A program made the translations under genes and the position numbers. 64,000 nt of DNA from NCBI GenBank assembly GCA_009783235.1, contig WRHN01000002.1, positions 1-64,000 of the forward strand. The letters run 5' to 3'. Under the pieces are notes generated by a model. It saw only the letters and a program-made list of their open reading frames with translations, searched no databases and was not told where the DNA came from. Positions 32,761 to 40,304 of this stretch are shown here, piece after piece (within the stretch, counting starts at the first letter, position 1; every line of letters starts with the position of its first letter). The stretch comes from Candidatus Saccharimonadota bacterium (lineage in GTDB: Bacteria > Patescibacteriota > Saccharimonadia > Saccharimonadales > Saccharimonadaceae).

Positions 32761-33280
32761 AACAGAGAAAAATTTAATGGAGGCGTTTGCTGGCGAATCG
32801 CAAGCTCGCAATAAATATACTTTCTATGCGGCCAAAGCTCGTAAAATGGGTTTTGAGCAAATTGCCAATTTTTTTGAAGAAACTGCGGTCAATGAGCAAG
32901 AACACGCCGAGCTGTGGTTTAAGGCGCTGCATGACGGTGAAGTGCCAGAAGTCAAAGCTGGCTTGGCCGATGCGGCGGCGGGCGAAAATCATGAGTGGAC
33001 GGATATGTACGCTCGCATGGCGAAGGAGGCCAAGGAGGAAGGCTTCGACGAGCTGGCTTTTAAGTTTGAAAAGGTTGGCGAAATCGAAAAATCTCACGAG
33101 GAGCGTTATCTTAAACTATTAGAAAATATTGAAAAAGACCGAGTTTTCGAAAAAGATGGCGACGTGATGTGGAAGTGCGGCAAGTGTGGGCATTTGCATT
33201 TCGGCACGACAGCCCCTGGAGTTTGCCCTGTTTGCGGGCACACGCAAAGCTTTTTTGAAGTACGAGCAGAGAACTACTAG
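32738..33280 (+). CDS. rbr: Rubrerythrin
   Basis: A 180-aa non-haem di-iron peroxidase that reduces hydrogen peroxide. The four-helix ferritin-like domain has ligands in [21 protein letters not shown] and [10 protein letters not shown]. The C-terminal rubredoxin domain has WKCGKCG and VCPVCG. The ATG at 32738 with GAAAGGAAG upstream is the family-conserved start ([13 protein letters not shown]). It lies inside the end of the regulator gene, so expression is coupled. Electrons probably come from the rubredoxin-bearing protein encoded next. Confidence 0.96.
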   Translation: MKNLKGTKTEKNLMEAFAGESQARNKYTFYAAKARKMGFEQIANFFEETAVNEQEHAELWFKALHDGEVPEVKAGLADAAAGENHEWTDMYARMAKEAKEEGFDELAFKFEKVGEIEKSHEERYLKLLENIEKDRVFEKDGDVMWKCGKCGHLHFGTTAPGVCPVCGHTQSFFEVRAENY

Positions 33281-33291
33281 ACCGTTTGGCT

Positions 33292-33314
33292 CTTCCCTGT
33301 TTTTGGCAGGGAAG
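33292..33314 (+). promoter_or_regulatory. Intercistronic hairpin between rubrerythrin and the rubredoxin fusion
   Basis: CTTCCCTG / CAGGGAAG form a perfect 8-bp stem with a 7-nt loop. No T-run follows, so it more likely protects or punctuates the mRNA than terminates it. Confidence 0.5.
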
Positions 33315-33350
33315 TCTGCGGACGCTTGAAAATAAATTAAAGGAGGATAA

Positions 33351-34637
33351 ATGATTTACAGATGTAAAATGTGTGGCCAAAACTATGATGAATCAGTCGA
33401 AAGTACAGATTTTTCTGACCTTCCCGACGATTGGGTTTGCCCTGTTTGTGGTGCGCCTAAGTCCCTGTTTGAGCCAATTGCTGAAGAAACTGTTGGGCCT
33501 AAATCCCACGAAGCGCCAAACGCATCGCTCGAAGATAACATGGCTTATATTCAAACAATCGCCGCCACTGGCGAGAGCGTGATCGAACCGTCGGGAACTA
33601 AAATCAATGTAACTAATTGGAGCGATATTTTGCTAATTGGCGGCCAGCTAAATCGTAAGCCGCTTGAGAGCCCGACCGAAGTCAAAACCGAAACAGTGAT
33701 TGGTCGCCTGGCGAAAAAGCCTCTGGTACTATCCTGCCCGATTATCGTTTCGCACATGAGCCATGGCGCGCTGACTGGCGAGCAAAAAACTGCCATTGCT
33801 CGCGGAGCGAACGCTGTTGGTGTAGGAATCGGCAGTGGCGAGGGCGGCATATACGAAGGCGAAATAGCGGAAAATTCGCGCTATATTTTTGAGTATGTGC
33901 CGAGCAAGTATTCAGCGACCGACAAAAATCTCAAACGCGCTGGCGCTATTGAAATAAAAATTGGCCAATCTGCGAAGCCTGGTCTGGGCGGCCATCTGCC
34001 AGGTGCTAAGGTTACCGAAGAAATTGCCAAAATACGCGGCAAGAAAGCGGGTGAAGATATAATTGCCCCGCCAGCCTTCACGGACATTAATTCGCCCGAG
34101 GACTTGAAAGGTCTGGTCGATGAGCTGCGGCAAAAATCTGACGGCAGACCAATTGGTATCAAGCTTGCCGCCAATGATGTTGAAGCTGATTTGGCGTGGG
34201 TGAAAATTGCTCAGCCAGATTTTGTAACCATTGACGGACGCGGAGGTGGAACTGGCGCAGCGCCGAAAATTTGGCGGGACGCTGCTGGTATCCCCACTGT
34301 GTACGCCCTGGCTCGCGCTCGTAAATTTTTGGACGAGAACAAGTTAGCTATCGATTTAATTGCGACTGGTGGGCTGCGTATTTCGTCAGATTTCGCTAAG
34401 GCTCTGAGCATGGGCGCCGACGCCGTAGCTGTAGCCACCAGTGTATTGACCGCTCTGGCGACTGATTCCGACCTGGCAGATGCAAAGAAGGTCGAAAATT
34501 ATCTGGGCATTTCCAATCAAGAATTAAAAACCATGACTGGCGCCATGGGGCATCGCGATGTGCGCGAACTTGACCTACAAAATCTGGTCACCACCAACCA
34601 CGACATTGCCGATTATACAGATATTCCGCACGTTTAG
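33351..34637 (+). CDS. Rubredoxin fused to a glutamate-synthase-like FMN domain
   Basis: 428 aa. Residues 1-45 are a rubredoxin (YRCKMCG near the start, [10 protein letters not shown] near 28-37) that holds one iron. After a linker, residues of about 80-420 form the FMN-binding TIM barrel of the glutamate synthase large subunit: [51 protein letters not shown] and [20 protein letters not shown]. The glutaminase domain and the cysteines of the 3Fe-4S cluster are absent, so glutamate synthesis is unlikely. It is probably an electron carrier or oxidoreductase serving rubrerythrin. AAAGGAGG precedes the ATG. It ends convergently with the peptide-binding protein gene, 4 nt overlapping. Confidence 0.85.
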   Translation: MIYRCKMCGQNYDESVESTDFSDLPDDWVCPVCGAPKSLFEPIAEETVGPKSHEAPNASLEDNMAYIQTIAATGESVIEPSGTKINVTNWSDILLIGGQLNRKPLESPTEVKTETVIGRLAKKPLVLSCPIIVSHMSHGALTGEQKTAIARGANAVGVGIGSGEGGIYEGEIAENSRYIFEYVPSKYSATDKNLKRAGAIEIKIGQSAKPGLGGHLPGAKVTEEIAKIRGKKAGEDIIAPPAFTDINSPEDLKGLVDELRQKSDGRPIGIKLAANDVEADLAWVKIAQPDFVTIDGRGGGTGAAPKIWRDAAGIPTVYALARARKFLDENKLAIDLIATGGLRISSDFAKALSMGADAVAVATSVLTALATDSDLADAKKVENYLGISNQELKTMTGAMGHRDVRELDLQNLVTTNHDIADYTDIPHV

Positions 34638-36442
34638 ATCGTTCTAAAAACGGACTGGCTGAGCACGGTCCAATTTGTCAGCTCTGAAAATCGCCAACTA
34701 GCATCAATAATTAGACCGCCCGCTAGCGTGTTGATGCCTTTGTTGGCGGCGTAGTAAAACATCGGACTGTACAGCGCTACTGCTGGCGCGTCGCTGACCC
34801 ATTGCTGTAAAAATTCCTCGTAACGCGCGTTGCGTTCTTCTTCAGTTTTAGCTACTTGCGCTGCGTTAATGGCTAGGTCGGCCATTGAAGAGCTATAATT
34901 AGAATAATTTGTGCCGACCGGGTTAGCCCCAGAACTATGCCAATATGCTGATGAATCGTCATACGCGCCGAATTTTAACTGAGTCAGCAAAACATCGTAG
35001 CTGCGCGGCACCATATAGCTAGCTTGCAATTGTTTGACATCTACATAATTCAAGTTCACGGCGATGCCAATATCGCGCCAATTTTTTGATAATATTTCTG
35101 CCACGCCAGCATAACTAGTTCCCGACGCCACTACAAATGATATCTCAAATTTTTTGCCGGCGGAATTTACCCGCACCCCGTCCTGACTTTTGTTCCAGCC
35201 CGCAGCATCTAATATACGTTCCGCTTCTTCTACGCTACGGTTTGGCTGGCCAGTATCAAACTCGCCAAAGGTCGGTGCGTCTAGCGCCTGCGGCCTCACG
35301 CCATCTACCGCTACCATATCCAAAACCGCCTCTCGATCAACTGCTAGGCGCAGCGCACGTCGCTGACTTAAGTCTAAACTATGAGTATTAAACAAAGCCA
35401 TCACACCGTCGCGCAGGGTTTCTTGAATTAATTTCAGGCTAGAATATTTTGGTATTTCGGCTGCATCATCTCGGCTCAAACCCGCCGCCGCGTTGATATC
35501 GCCGCTCGCAATAGCTTGTTTCAAATGGCTAGAATCCGCGAAGGTATGAATTTTGATAAGTGGAATATGCGGTTTGGCACGACGATAGTTGTCATTTACG
35601 CTAAAGGTAATCGTCGAGTTTGTCTCGCTGGCTGCGGTTTGGCCGACATACTGATAGGGGCCAGAAACAACCGCTGGCTGTTGATCATAAAACCCTCGTA
35701 TGTTTAGCGTGCCTATGTCCGCTAGTTGATGTTTAGGCAAAATGCCAATAATTAGCAAGTCAAACAAGGTGTTCGTTGGTAGCGAAGTGCGCACAGTGAA
35801 TTTTTTGTTGTCAATTTTTTCAACCGTTATTTTACTAAAACTTTTACGATAAGGCGAAGCCAGCGCCGAATTCTTGATAGAGTCAATCGTAAAAATCACG
35901 TCGTCTGTTACAATTTCCCGACCATCGCTCCAGCGCAAAATATTGCCGAGCGTAAATTCATAACTTTTACTGTCAGCGCTAATGGTGTATCTTTCTAAAA
36001 TATCCAGCTGCAGACTACCGTACGGATCGTACGTGAACAACCCCCTGTACATCAGTCGCGACAATGCTTTTTCAGTATCGCTCTCAGCGAAAATTGGATT
36101 AAGATTATGCACCTCACCAACCACGCCTTCGGAATACACGCCACCGCTCACCCCGGCCGTACTCATCACTGTGTTCTCTGTCAGAACGCCCTGCACGACT
36201 ACTGACACAAGCAGCAACAAAACAATCACCAGCCAACCAGCTAGGTGTTCTCGCACGCGAGTTAGACGCTTCCAGCGCATGATTACAAATTTGTAGATGT
36301 GGGTAACAGACACCCGCTCCAAGCGACGATAACTTGCCTTCACATTTTTAGTGTCTGGCAGTTTGTCTTTTAAACCGCCACCAGAATCATCAACCGCGAC
36401 AGGAGCCACGGTTTGTTTTGGTTCCGTCTGTTTTTTCTTCAA
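34634..36442 (-). CDS. Membrane-anchored peptide-type ABC transporter substrate-binding protein (family 5)
   Basis: 602 aa. A long basic cytoplasmic tail (1-65) and one membrane helix (about 68-87) replace a lipoprotein signal. The rest is an SBP family 5 fold ([23 protein letters not shown] is cut here to its key VHNLNPIF and LMYRGLF; also [18 protein letters not shown] and [13 protein letters not shown]). Such proteins bind oligopeptides or other ligands for import. No permease or ATPase gene is adjacent. The start is a TTG at 36442, 4 nt past the secG stop, with an AGGTTAGGG region upstream, so it is translated with secG. Confidence 0.88.
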   Translation of the reverse strand: MKKKQTEPKQTVAPVAVDDSGGGLKDKLPDTKNVKASYRRLERVSVTHIYKFVIMRWKRLTRVREHLAGWLVIVLLLLVSVVVQGVLTENTVMSTAGVSGGVYSEGVVGEVHNLNPIFAESDTEKALSRLMYRGLFTYDPYGSLQLDILERYTISADSKSYEFTLGNILRWSDGREIVTDDVIFTIDSIKNSALASPYRKSFSKITVEKIDNKKFTVRTSLPTNTLFDLLIIGILPKHQLADIGTLNIRGFYDQQPAVVSGPYQYVGQTAASETNSTITFSVNDNYRRAKPHIPLIKIHTFADSSHLKQAIASGDINAAAGLSRDDAAEIPKYSSLKLIQETLRDGVMALFNTHSLDLSQRRALRLAVDREAVLDMVAVDGVRPQALDAPTFGEFDTGQPNRSVEEAERILDAAGWNKSQDGVRVNSAGKKFEISFVVASGTSYAGVAEILSKNWRDIGIAVNLNYVDVKQLQASYMVPRSYDVLLTQLKFGAYDDSSAYWHSSGANPVGTNYSNYSSSMADLAINAAQVAKTEEERNARYEEFLQQWVSDAPAVALYSPMFYYAANKGINTLAGGLIIDASWRFSELTNWTVLSQSVFRTI

Positions 36443-36446
36443 TGCC

Positions 36447-36668
36447 CTAACCTAAAACTAAGTTAACTAAAATGCTGGCCACGAAAATCACCGCCAGAAC
36501 AATGGTCGTGTCATAAAGATTCTTCTCAACGCCTCTGCGCGTGGTGAACAACTCACCGCTTGAACCAAAACCAGCTCCGAGCGACGCACCGCGCGCCTGT
36601 AGCAAAATCGCTAAAATCATCAAGCAAGCGCTGACGCCCATTACCCAAGTTAAAATTTCATGAATCAT
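36447..36668 (-). CDS. secG: Preprotein translocase subunit SecG
   Basis: A 73-aa protein with two membrane helices (about 5-23 and 54-72) and the conserved central loop QARGASLGAGFGSSGELFTTRRGVEK (key part GFGSSGELFTTRRG). It is the small subunit of the SecYEG channel. GAGGAAAG precedes the ATG. Confidence 0.93.
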   Translation of the reverse strand: MIHEILTWVMGVSACLMILAILLQARGASLGAGFGSSGELFTTRRGVEKNLYDTTIVLAVIFVASILVNLVLG

Positions 36669-36692
36669 ACTCTTTCCTCTCGTTAGTTTGCC

Positions 36693-38000
36693 CTATTTTA
36701 ACATACCTTTGCCACGCAGTAAAGTGTGATAATTAACCGCAAACCGATGGGCTTCATCACGAATTCGCTGAAAAAGTTTAACTACGTCATCATAGTCTTT
36801 GCTGGCGCCAATGAGATTTTTAGCATGCGCGGTGTTATGTTGAGCGCCGTGCAAATTAATTTTGACAAAATCTGCAGCAGCTCCGTTAGACGAAAAAACT
36901 TTCGGCACAACAATTTCTTCGTTGCGTTTAGCCACGCCAACGCAAGGAATATTCAGCGGCCACAAAACGCCCTCAACCGCTCGCAGTTGCGGCGCACCAC
37001 CGTCCAATAACACCAAGTCTGGCATCGGCCAATTAGCGTGTCGTCCAGAAAAACGCCTTTTCAGTACTTCAGTTAAAGCCGCAAAATCATCATTTTTTTC
37101 GCACGAAATTTTAAACTTGCGATACTGCGCTTTGTCGGCCAAGCCGTTACTAAACACCACCATAGACCCCACAACATTTTGACCGCCAGTGTGCGAAATG
37201 TCATACGCCTCAATGCGGCGCGGCGGCGCGTCAAGCTCCAAAATTTTCGCCAATCCCGCTAGCCCCCTGTCCTTAGAAATATCCACGAACTCTTCCGAGC
37301 CAAAAAGTATGCGACTATCAAATTCTTTGAGGCTCATAACTTGATTACGCAAAATAGCCGCCGTCTCGAAATCATGCCTCGCAGCAGCGACCTTCATTTC
37401 TCTTTCCATTTCTCGCAGTAATGCTTTGCGATTTCCCCTCAAATATGACAAAAGTTTTTTAAGGTCTTTAATATAATTCTCATCATTAGCCTCTGGCACC
37501 AACCCCAAATCGCGATCCAATTTCGACTTCGGCAGAGTTTTGGTTGTGTAATACGGAAAAACTCGCCGCAAAACACGCAGAGCTTTTTTTATCGGTATGG
37601 ACGAGTAAAACGGGCCAACATATTCCGCTCCGTCGTCTAGCGGATCTCTCACAAAAGTCACGTTTGGCACAACGTCCTTTAGCCCTACCCGCACAAAAAT
37701 CTGCGACTTATCATCACGCAGCAAAATATTGAACCGCGGCATATAGCGCTTAATCATTTCCGACTCCAAAAACAGCGCGTCAAACTCAGTTTCGACTTCT
37801 TGAATTTCTAGATCGACAATCTCCGCAACTAATTTTTGCGTTTTTAAATCATGATTTTTATTTTGAAAATAACTTGAAATTCGATGGCGCAGATTTTTCG
37901 CCTTGCCCACATAAATCACCTCGCCCTTCGCATCTTTATAAAAATAAACTCCCGGCCCGTTCGGCAGATTTTTCAACTTTTTTTCCAAACTCTTATTCAC
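36693..38000 (-). CDS. uvrC: UvrABC excinuclease subunit C, short form
   Basis: Makes the two incisions in nucleotide excision repair. 435 aa instead of about 600. The GIY-YIG nuclease domain (GPGVYFYKDAKGEVIYVGKA, 1-95), the UvrB-binding UVR motif (about 200-235) and the RNase H-like C-nuclease domain (IEAYDISHTGGQNVVGSMVVF, LLDGGAPQLRAV, RDEAHRFAVNYH) are present. The tandem helix-hairpin-helix domain that normally follows is missing, so DNA binding may rely on partners. The start is a GTG at 38000, 6 nt after a TGTTAAAAT box, so the mRNA is predicted to be leaderless. Confidence 0.94.
   Translation of the reverse strand: MNKSLEKKLKNLPNGPGVYFYKDAKGEVIYVGKAKNLRHRISSYFQNKNHDLKTQKLVAEIVDLEIQEVETEFDALFLESEMIKRYMPRFNILLRDDKSQIFVRVGLKDVVPNVTFVRDPLDDGAEYVGPFYSSIPIKKALRVLRRVFPYYTTKTLPKSKLDRDLGLVPEANDENYIKDLKKLLSYLRGNRKALLREMEREMKVAAARHDFETAAILRNQVMSLKEFDSRILFGSEEFVDISKDRGLAGLAKILELDAPPRRIEAYDISHTGGQNVVGSMVVFSNGLADKAQYRKFKISCEKNDDFAALTEVLKRRFSGRHANWPMPDLVLLDGGAPQLRAVEGVLWPLNIPCVGVAKRNEEIVVPKVFSSNGAAADFVKINLHGAQHNTAHAKNLIGASKDYDDVVKLFQRIRDEAHRFAVNYHTLLRGKGMLK
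36695..36723 (-). promoter_or_regulatory. Promoter of secG
   Basis: Minus-strand TTTACT (36718-36723), 17 nt, TAAAAT (36695-36700) with TGT before it. It lies inside the 3' end of uvrC. Confidence 0.6.
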
Positions 38001-38006
38001 TGTTTC

Positions 38007-38012
38007 ATTTTA
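38007..38012 (-). promoter_or_regulatory. -10 box of uvrC (leaderless)
   Basis: Minus-strand TGTTAAAAT ends 6 nt before the GTG at 38000. Confidence 0.6.
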
Positions 38013-38026
38013 ACACGCACCAGAGT

Positions 38027-38060
38027 AAAAGCCCAGCGACACATTTATCACTGGGCTTTT
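38027..38060 (-). terminator. Terminator of the MFS exporter gene
   Basis: AAAAGCCCAG / CTGGGCTTTT form a perfect 10-bp stem with a 14-nt loop, 10 nt past the MFS stop and just upstream of the uvrC promoter. U-richness comes from the stem end itself. Confidence 0.8.
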
Positions 38061-38069
38061 GGGGGTGAA

Positions 38070-39245
38070 TTATCTTTTGAGCTTTCGAACGATGATAAAT
38101 GATGCTGGTAGAAAAACTACCAAACACAAAGCTAACGACCAGCGCGGATCAGCATTGCCAACCAACCCGAACAGCCAGACCAAAGGCACGTAAATCAAGC
38201 GGCAAAGGCACTTCGCAAAAGACATCAACGTAGTCTTGACGTCAGCCGCCAGTCCTTCTTGAACCATCGGCTGAATGACACTAGAGGTCCAGCCTCGAGC
38301 AAATCCCGCTACAGCGTATAGCCAAACCGTGATCAGCGATAGGTGCACACATATTGTAGCGAATCCGACCGACACCACCAAAATTGGCAAAACAAACTTT
38401 TGCCAAGCTGGCCACGCCGCGATTTTCTTATTACGTTTTTGCACTAACTCTGCGGCTATGGCTTCGGCGATTGAATTGAGTATCCAACTGCTAGCCACCA
38501 AAATCATCGGTACGCCCGCTAGTAACAGCAACGGCGTAAGCACCCATAAAGTCGGGTGAGTGATTTCGGTAGCTACCGCATAGGCAATGGTTTTCCAGCG
38601 CAAATCCTTGTTTTTCCAAAGTCCGTCTTTAATAACGGTTTTGATATCAACAAGAAAATTTCTGTGCGACGGCCGATGTTTCTCTTCGCTGTCCAGCAAG
38701 AACAGCGAAACAAAACCGCCGACAAAATACACTGCGCTGCTGGCGGCGATAGCCAACCGAAAATCATAAGCTCCCAGAGGAGCGCCTATTGCCAAAATGG
38801 CTATTTGGGCAACCGCTCGCCACTTGACGATGCGCGCCCATCTCTCTTGAAAACTGTCGCCAATTTTGTTGGTGTAGTCCTCTACCAATATAGAGTCAAC
38901 GCCAGAAGAAAATGACAAAGTGATTCCCAAGATGACTTCTGCTGCTACAACTCCTGCAAAACTGTCGACTTGCGCGTAGAACAAAAATCCCAACGCTGCG
39001 CCAAAATCGCCCAAGATATTCGCCCATTTTCGAGAGAACCTATCAGCAATCCAGCCAGCTGGCACATCTAGCACCAATATCACGATCGTAAACACTGCTT
39101 GGCTCAAACCAATCTGCCCTTGATCCATGCCTATGGAATTGAAAAACGGCGCCATAATCGGCATGGCCAAACACGTCGCCGTGATGACCGACTCGAGGCT
39201 TATCAACCTCAGACTTCCTTTGACTTTCCTTATCGTCCTATCCAT
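38070..39245 (-). CDS. Major facilitator superfamily exporter under leader-peptide attenuation
   Basis: A 391-aa MFS transporter with about 12 membrane helices. The loop between helices 2 and 3 carries the family motif A-like stretch GWIADRFSRKWANILGD. Substrate cannot be read from sequence. Proton-driven drug efflux is suggested by the regulatory leader, not by the protein. The ATG at 39245 has AAAGGAAAAG upstream; the open frame extends to 39320 but without a start signal. About 330 nt of leader precede it, holding a 30-codon ORF, an intrinsic terminator and alternative stems. A terminator follows, so it is a single-gene unit. Confidence 0.88.
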   Translation of the reverse strand: MDRTIRKVKGSLRLISLESVITATCLAMPIMAPFFNSIGMDQGQIGLSQAVFTIVILVLDVPAGWIADRFSRKWANILGDFGAALGFLFYAQVDSFAGVVAAEVILGITLSFSSGVDSILVEDYTNKIGDSFQERWARIVKWRAVAQIAILAIGAPLGAYDFRLAIAASSAVYFVGGFVSLFLLDSEEKHRPSHRNFLVDIKTVIKDGLWKNKDLRWKTIAYAVATEITHPTLWVLTPLLLLAGVPMILVASSWILNSIAEAIAAELVQKRNKKIAAWPAWQKFVLPILVVSVGFATICVHLSLITVWLYAVAGFARGWTSSVIQPMVQEGLAADVKTTLMSFAKCLCRLIYVPLVWLFGLVGNADPRWSLALCLVVFLPASFIIVRKLKR

Positions 39246-39406
39246 ATTCTTTTCCTTTCTCTGAAATAAATACTTCAAAAATGGCTTGCAACCCTTCTTT
39301 GTGAAAAATAGTTTGGTCAAAAATAATTCGTTAAAGTACTAGCTGACATTTTGATATGCAGCTAGTTGAACCTCCGAGAGGATTGCTTTAATTATTAGTT
39401 TTTTAT

Positions 39407-39429
39407 AAAAAGTCTCCTTGTCGGAGACT
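39407..39429 (-). terminator. Attenuator terminator in the MFS leader
   Basis: Minus-strand AGTCTCC (39423-39429), loop GACAA, GGAGACT (39411-39417), then TTTT (39407-39410). It is a standard intrinsic terminator 160 nt ahead of the MFS start, so full-length mRNA requires readthrough. Confidence 0.85.
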
Positions 39430-39462
39430 CATCTAGCTTCGTATTTTGAGTAATTAGATTAA

Positions 39463-39558
39463 GATAAGTCTCACACTATTTTGTGCCAATTGACCGGCAA
39501 CATGGCAAAAAGCACCACATTGGTCTTGGCGTTAAAAATATAGTGTTGTGAACTTATC
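39463..39558 (-). promoter_or_regulatory. Alternative pairing segments of the MFS leader (attenuator)
   Basis: Segment 1 (39540-39558, GATAAGT and ACACTAT on the minus strand) pairs with segment 2 (39463-39479, ATAGTGT and ACTTATC) in two 7-bp blocks. Segment 2 (GAGACTTATC, 39463-39472) can instead pair over 10 bp, one G-U, with segment 3 (GATGAGTCTC, 39424-39433), the 5' arm of the terminator. Segment 1 spans codons 2-8 of the leader ORF and segment 2 overlaps its stop codon. An inner stem GCCAA..TTGGC lies between them. Confidence 0.75.
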
Positions 39559-39563
39559 CTCAT
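39471..39563 (-). CDS. Leader peptide of the MFS exporter, 30 aa
   Basis: The ATG is about 3 nt from the predicted transcription start and the frame ends with TGA at 39471-39473. The product begins MRISSQHYIF, has a hydrophobic middle (NVVLFAML) and ends VNWHKIV. I recognise no known leader peptide. Its position over the attenuator segments makes it a likely sensor of ribosome stalling. Confidence 0.7.
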   Translation of the reverse strand: MRISSQHYIFNAKTNVVLFAMLPVNWHKIV

Positions 39564-39572
39564 AACGTTCCA

Positions 39573-39601
39573 ATTCTAGCACAATAGAACGCTTATGTCA
39601 A
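39573..39601 (-). promoter_or_regulatory. Strong promoter of the MFS leader
   Basis: Minus-strand TTGACA (39596-39601), 17 nt, TAGAAT (39573-39578) with TGC before it. Confidence 0.85.
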
Positions 39602-39627
39602 GTGTTTTTGTTTAAGCTTTTTTGTGC

Positions 39628-39633
39628 TAGAAT
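39628..39633 (+). promoter_or_regulatory. Extended -10 box of the DedA gene (leaderless)
   Basis: TGCTAGAAT ends 8 nt before the ATG at 39642. It is back to back with the MFS promoter. Confidence 0.55.
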
Positions 39634-39641
39634 TAGGGAGT

Positions 39642-40304
39642 ATGATTCCAGGAGTCAGTTTAGAGGTAGTCTTGTCGGTTTTAGGTTACGCGGTATGCCT
39701 GATTATTTTTGCTGAAACCGGGCTAATGGTGGGGTTTTTCCTGCCTGGCGACTCGCTGCTGTTCACAGCTGGCGCTCTGACTGGACTAGGGGTTTTGCCT
39801 GTTGACATTGCCCTGTTGTCGATTTTATTCTTTGTGGCTGCGGTTCTCGGCAATTCTGTTGGTTATCTTTTCGGCTACAAAGTGGGGCGTAAACTATTCC
39901 GCAAAAAAGACTCCCGCATTTTCAAACAAGAATACCTGCGAATGTCCGAGCAGTTCTACGAAAAACACGGCCCCATTGCCGTAGTTTTGGCGCAATTCAT
40001 GCCCATAATCCGTACCTTCAACCCCATAGTAACTGGCATTTCTAAGATGAACTATTTAAAGTTTATCGCCTATAACATTTTTGGCGCGCTGATTTGGACT
40101 GTCGGCTTTACCCTAGCTGGCTATTACCTGTTCAAAAGTTTCGGCTACCTGATTGACCCCGAGCAAATTGACCTGTATATCATGCCGCTCATCGTTCTAA
40201 TAGTCATCTTATCGCTGCTGCCGGCCATTATTCACGTCCTGAGAGACAAAAAGCGTCGCAGACTGATATTTACTAAAGTCAAAGGAATTTTTAAGAGAAA
40301 ATGA
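39642..40304 (+). CDS. DedA/SNARE-associated family membrane protein
   Basis: A 220-aa DedA-family protein with about five membrane segments. DedA proteins are implicated in flipping lipid carriers (undecaprenyl phosphate or phospholipids) and in membrane-potential homeostasis. Diagnostic stretches are ETGLMVGFFLPGDSLLFTAG, FRKKDSRIFKQEYL, and FMPIIRTFNPIVTGISKMNY with the conserved arginine. The ATG at 39642 is chosen; a GTG 18 nt earlier lies within the promoter box. The stop overlaps the GH13 gene start (ATGA), so both proteins come from one mRNA. Confidence 0.92.
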   Translation: MIPGVSLEVVLSVLGYAVCLIIFAETGLMVGFFLPGDSLLFTAGALTGLGVLPVDIALLSILFFVAAVLGNSVGYLFGYKVGRKLFRKKDSRIFKQEYLRMSEQFYEKHGPIAVVLAQFMPIIRTFNPIVTGISKMNYLKFIAYNIFGALIWTVGFTLAGYYLFKSFGYLIDPEQIDLYIMPLIVLIVILSLLPAIIHVLRDKKRRRLIFTKVKGIFKRK

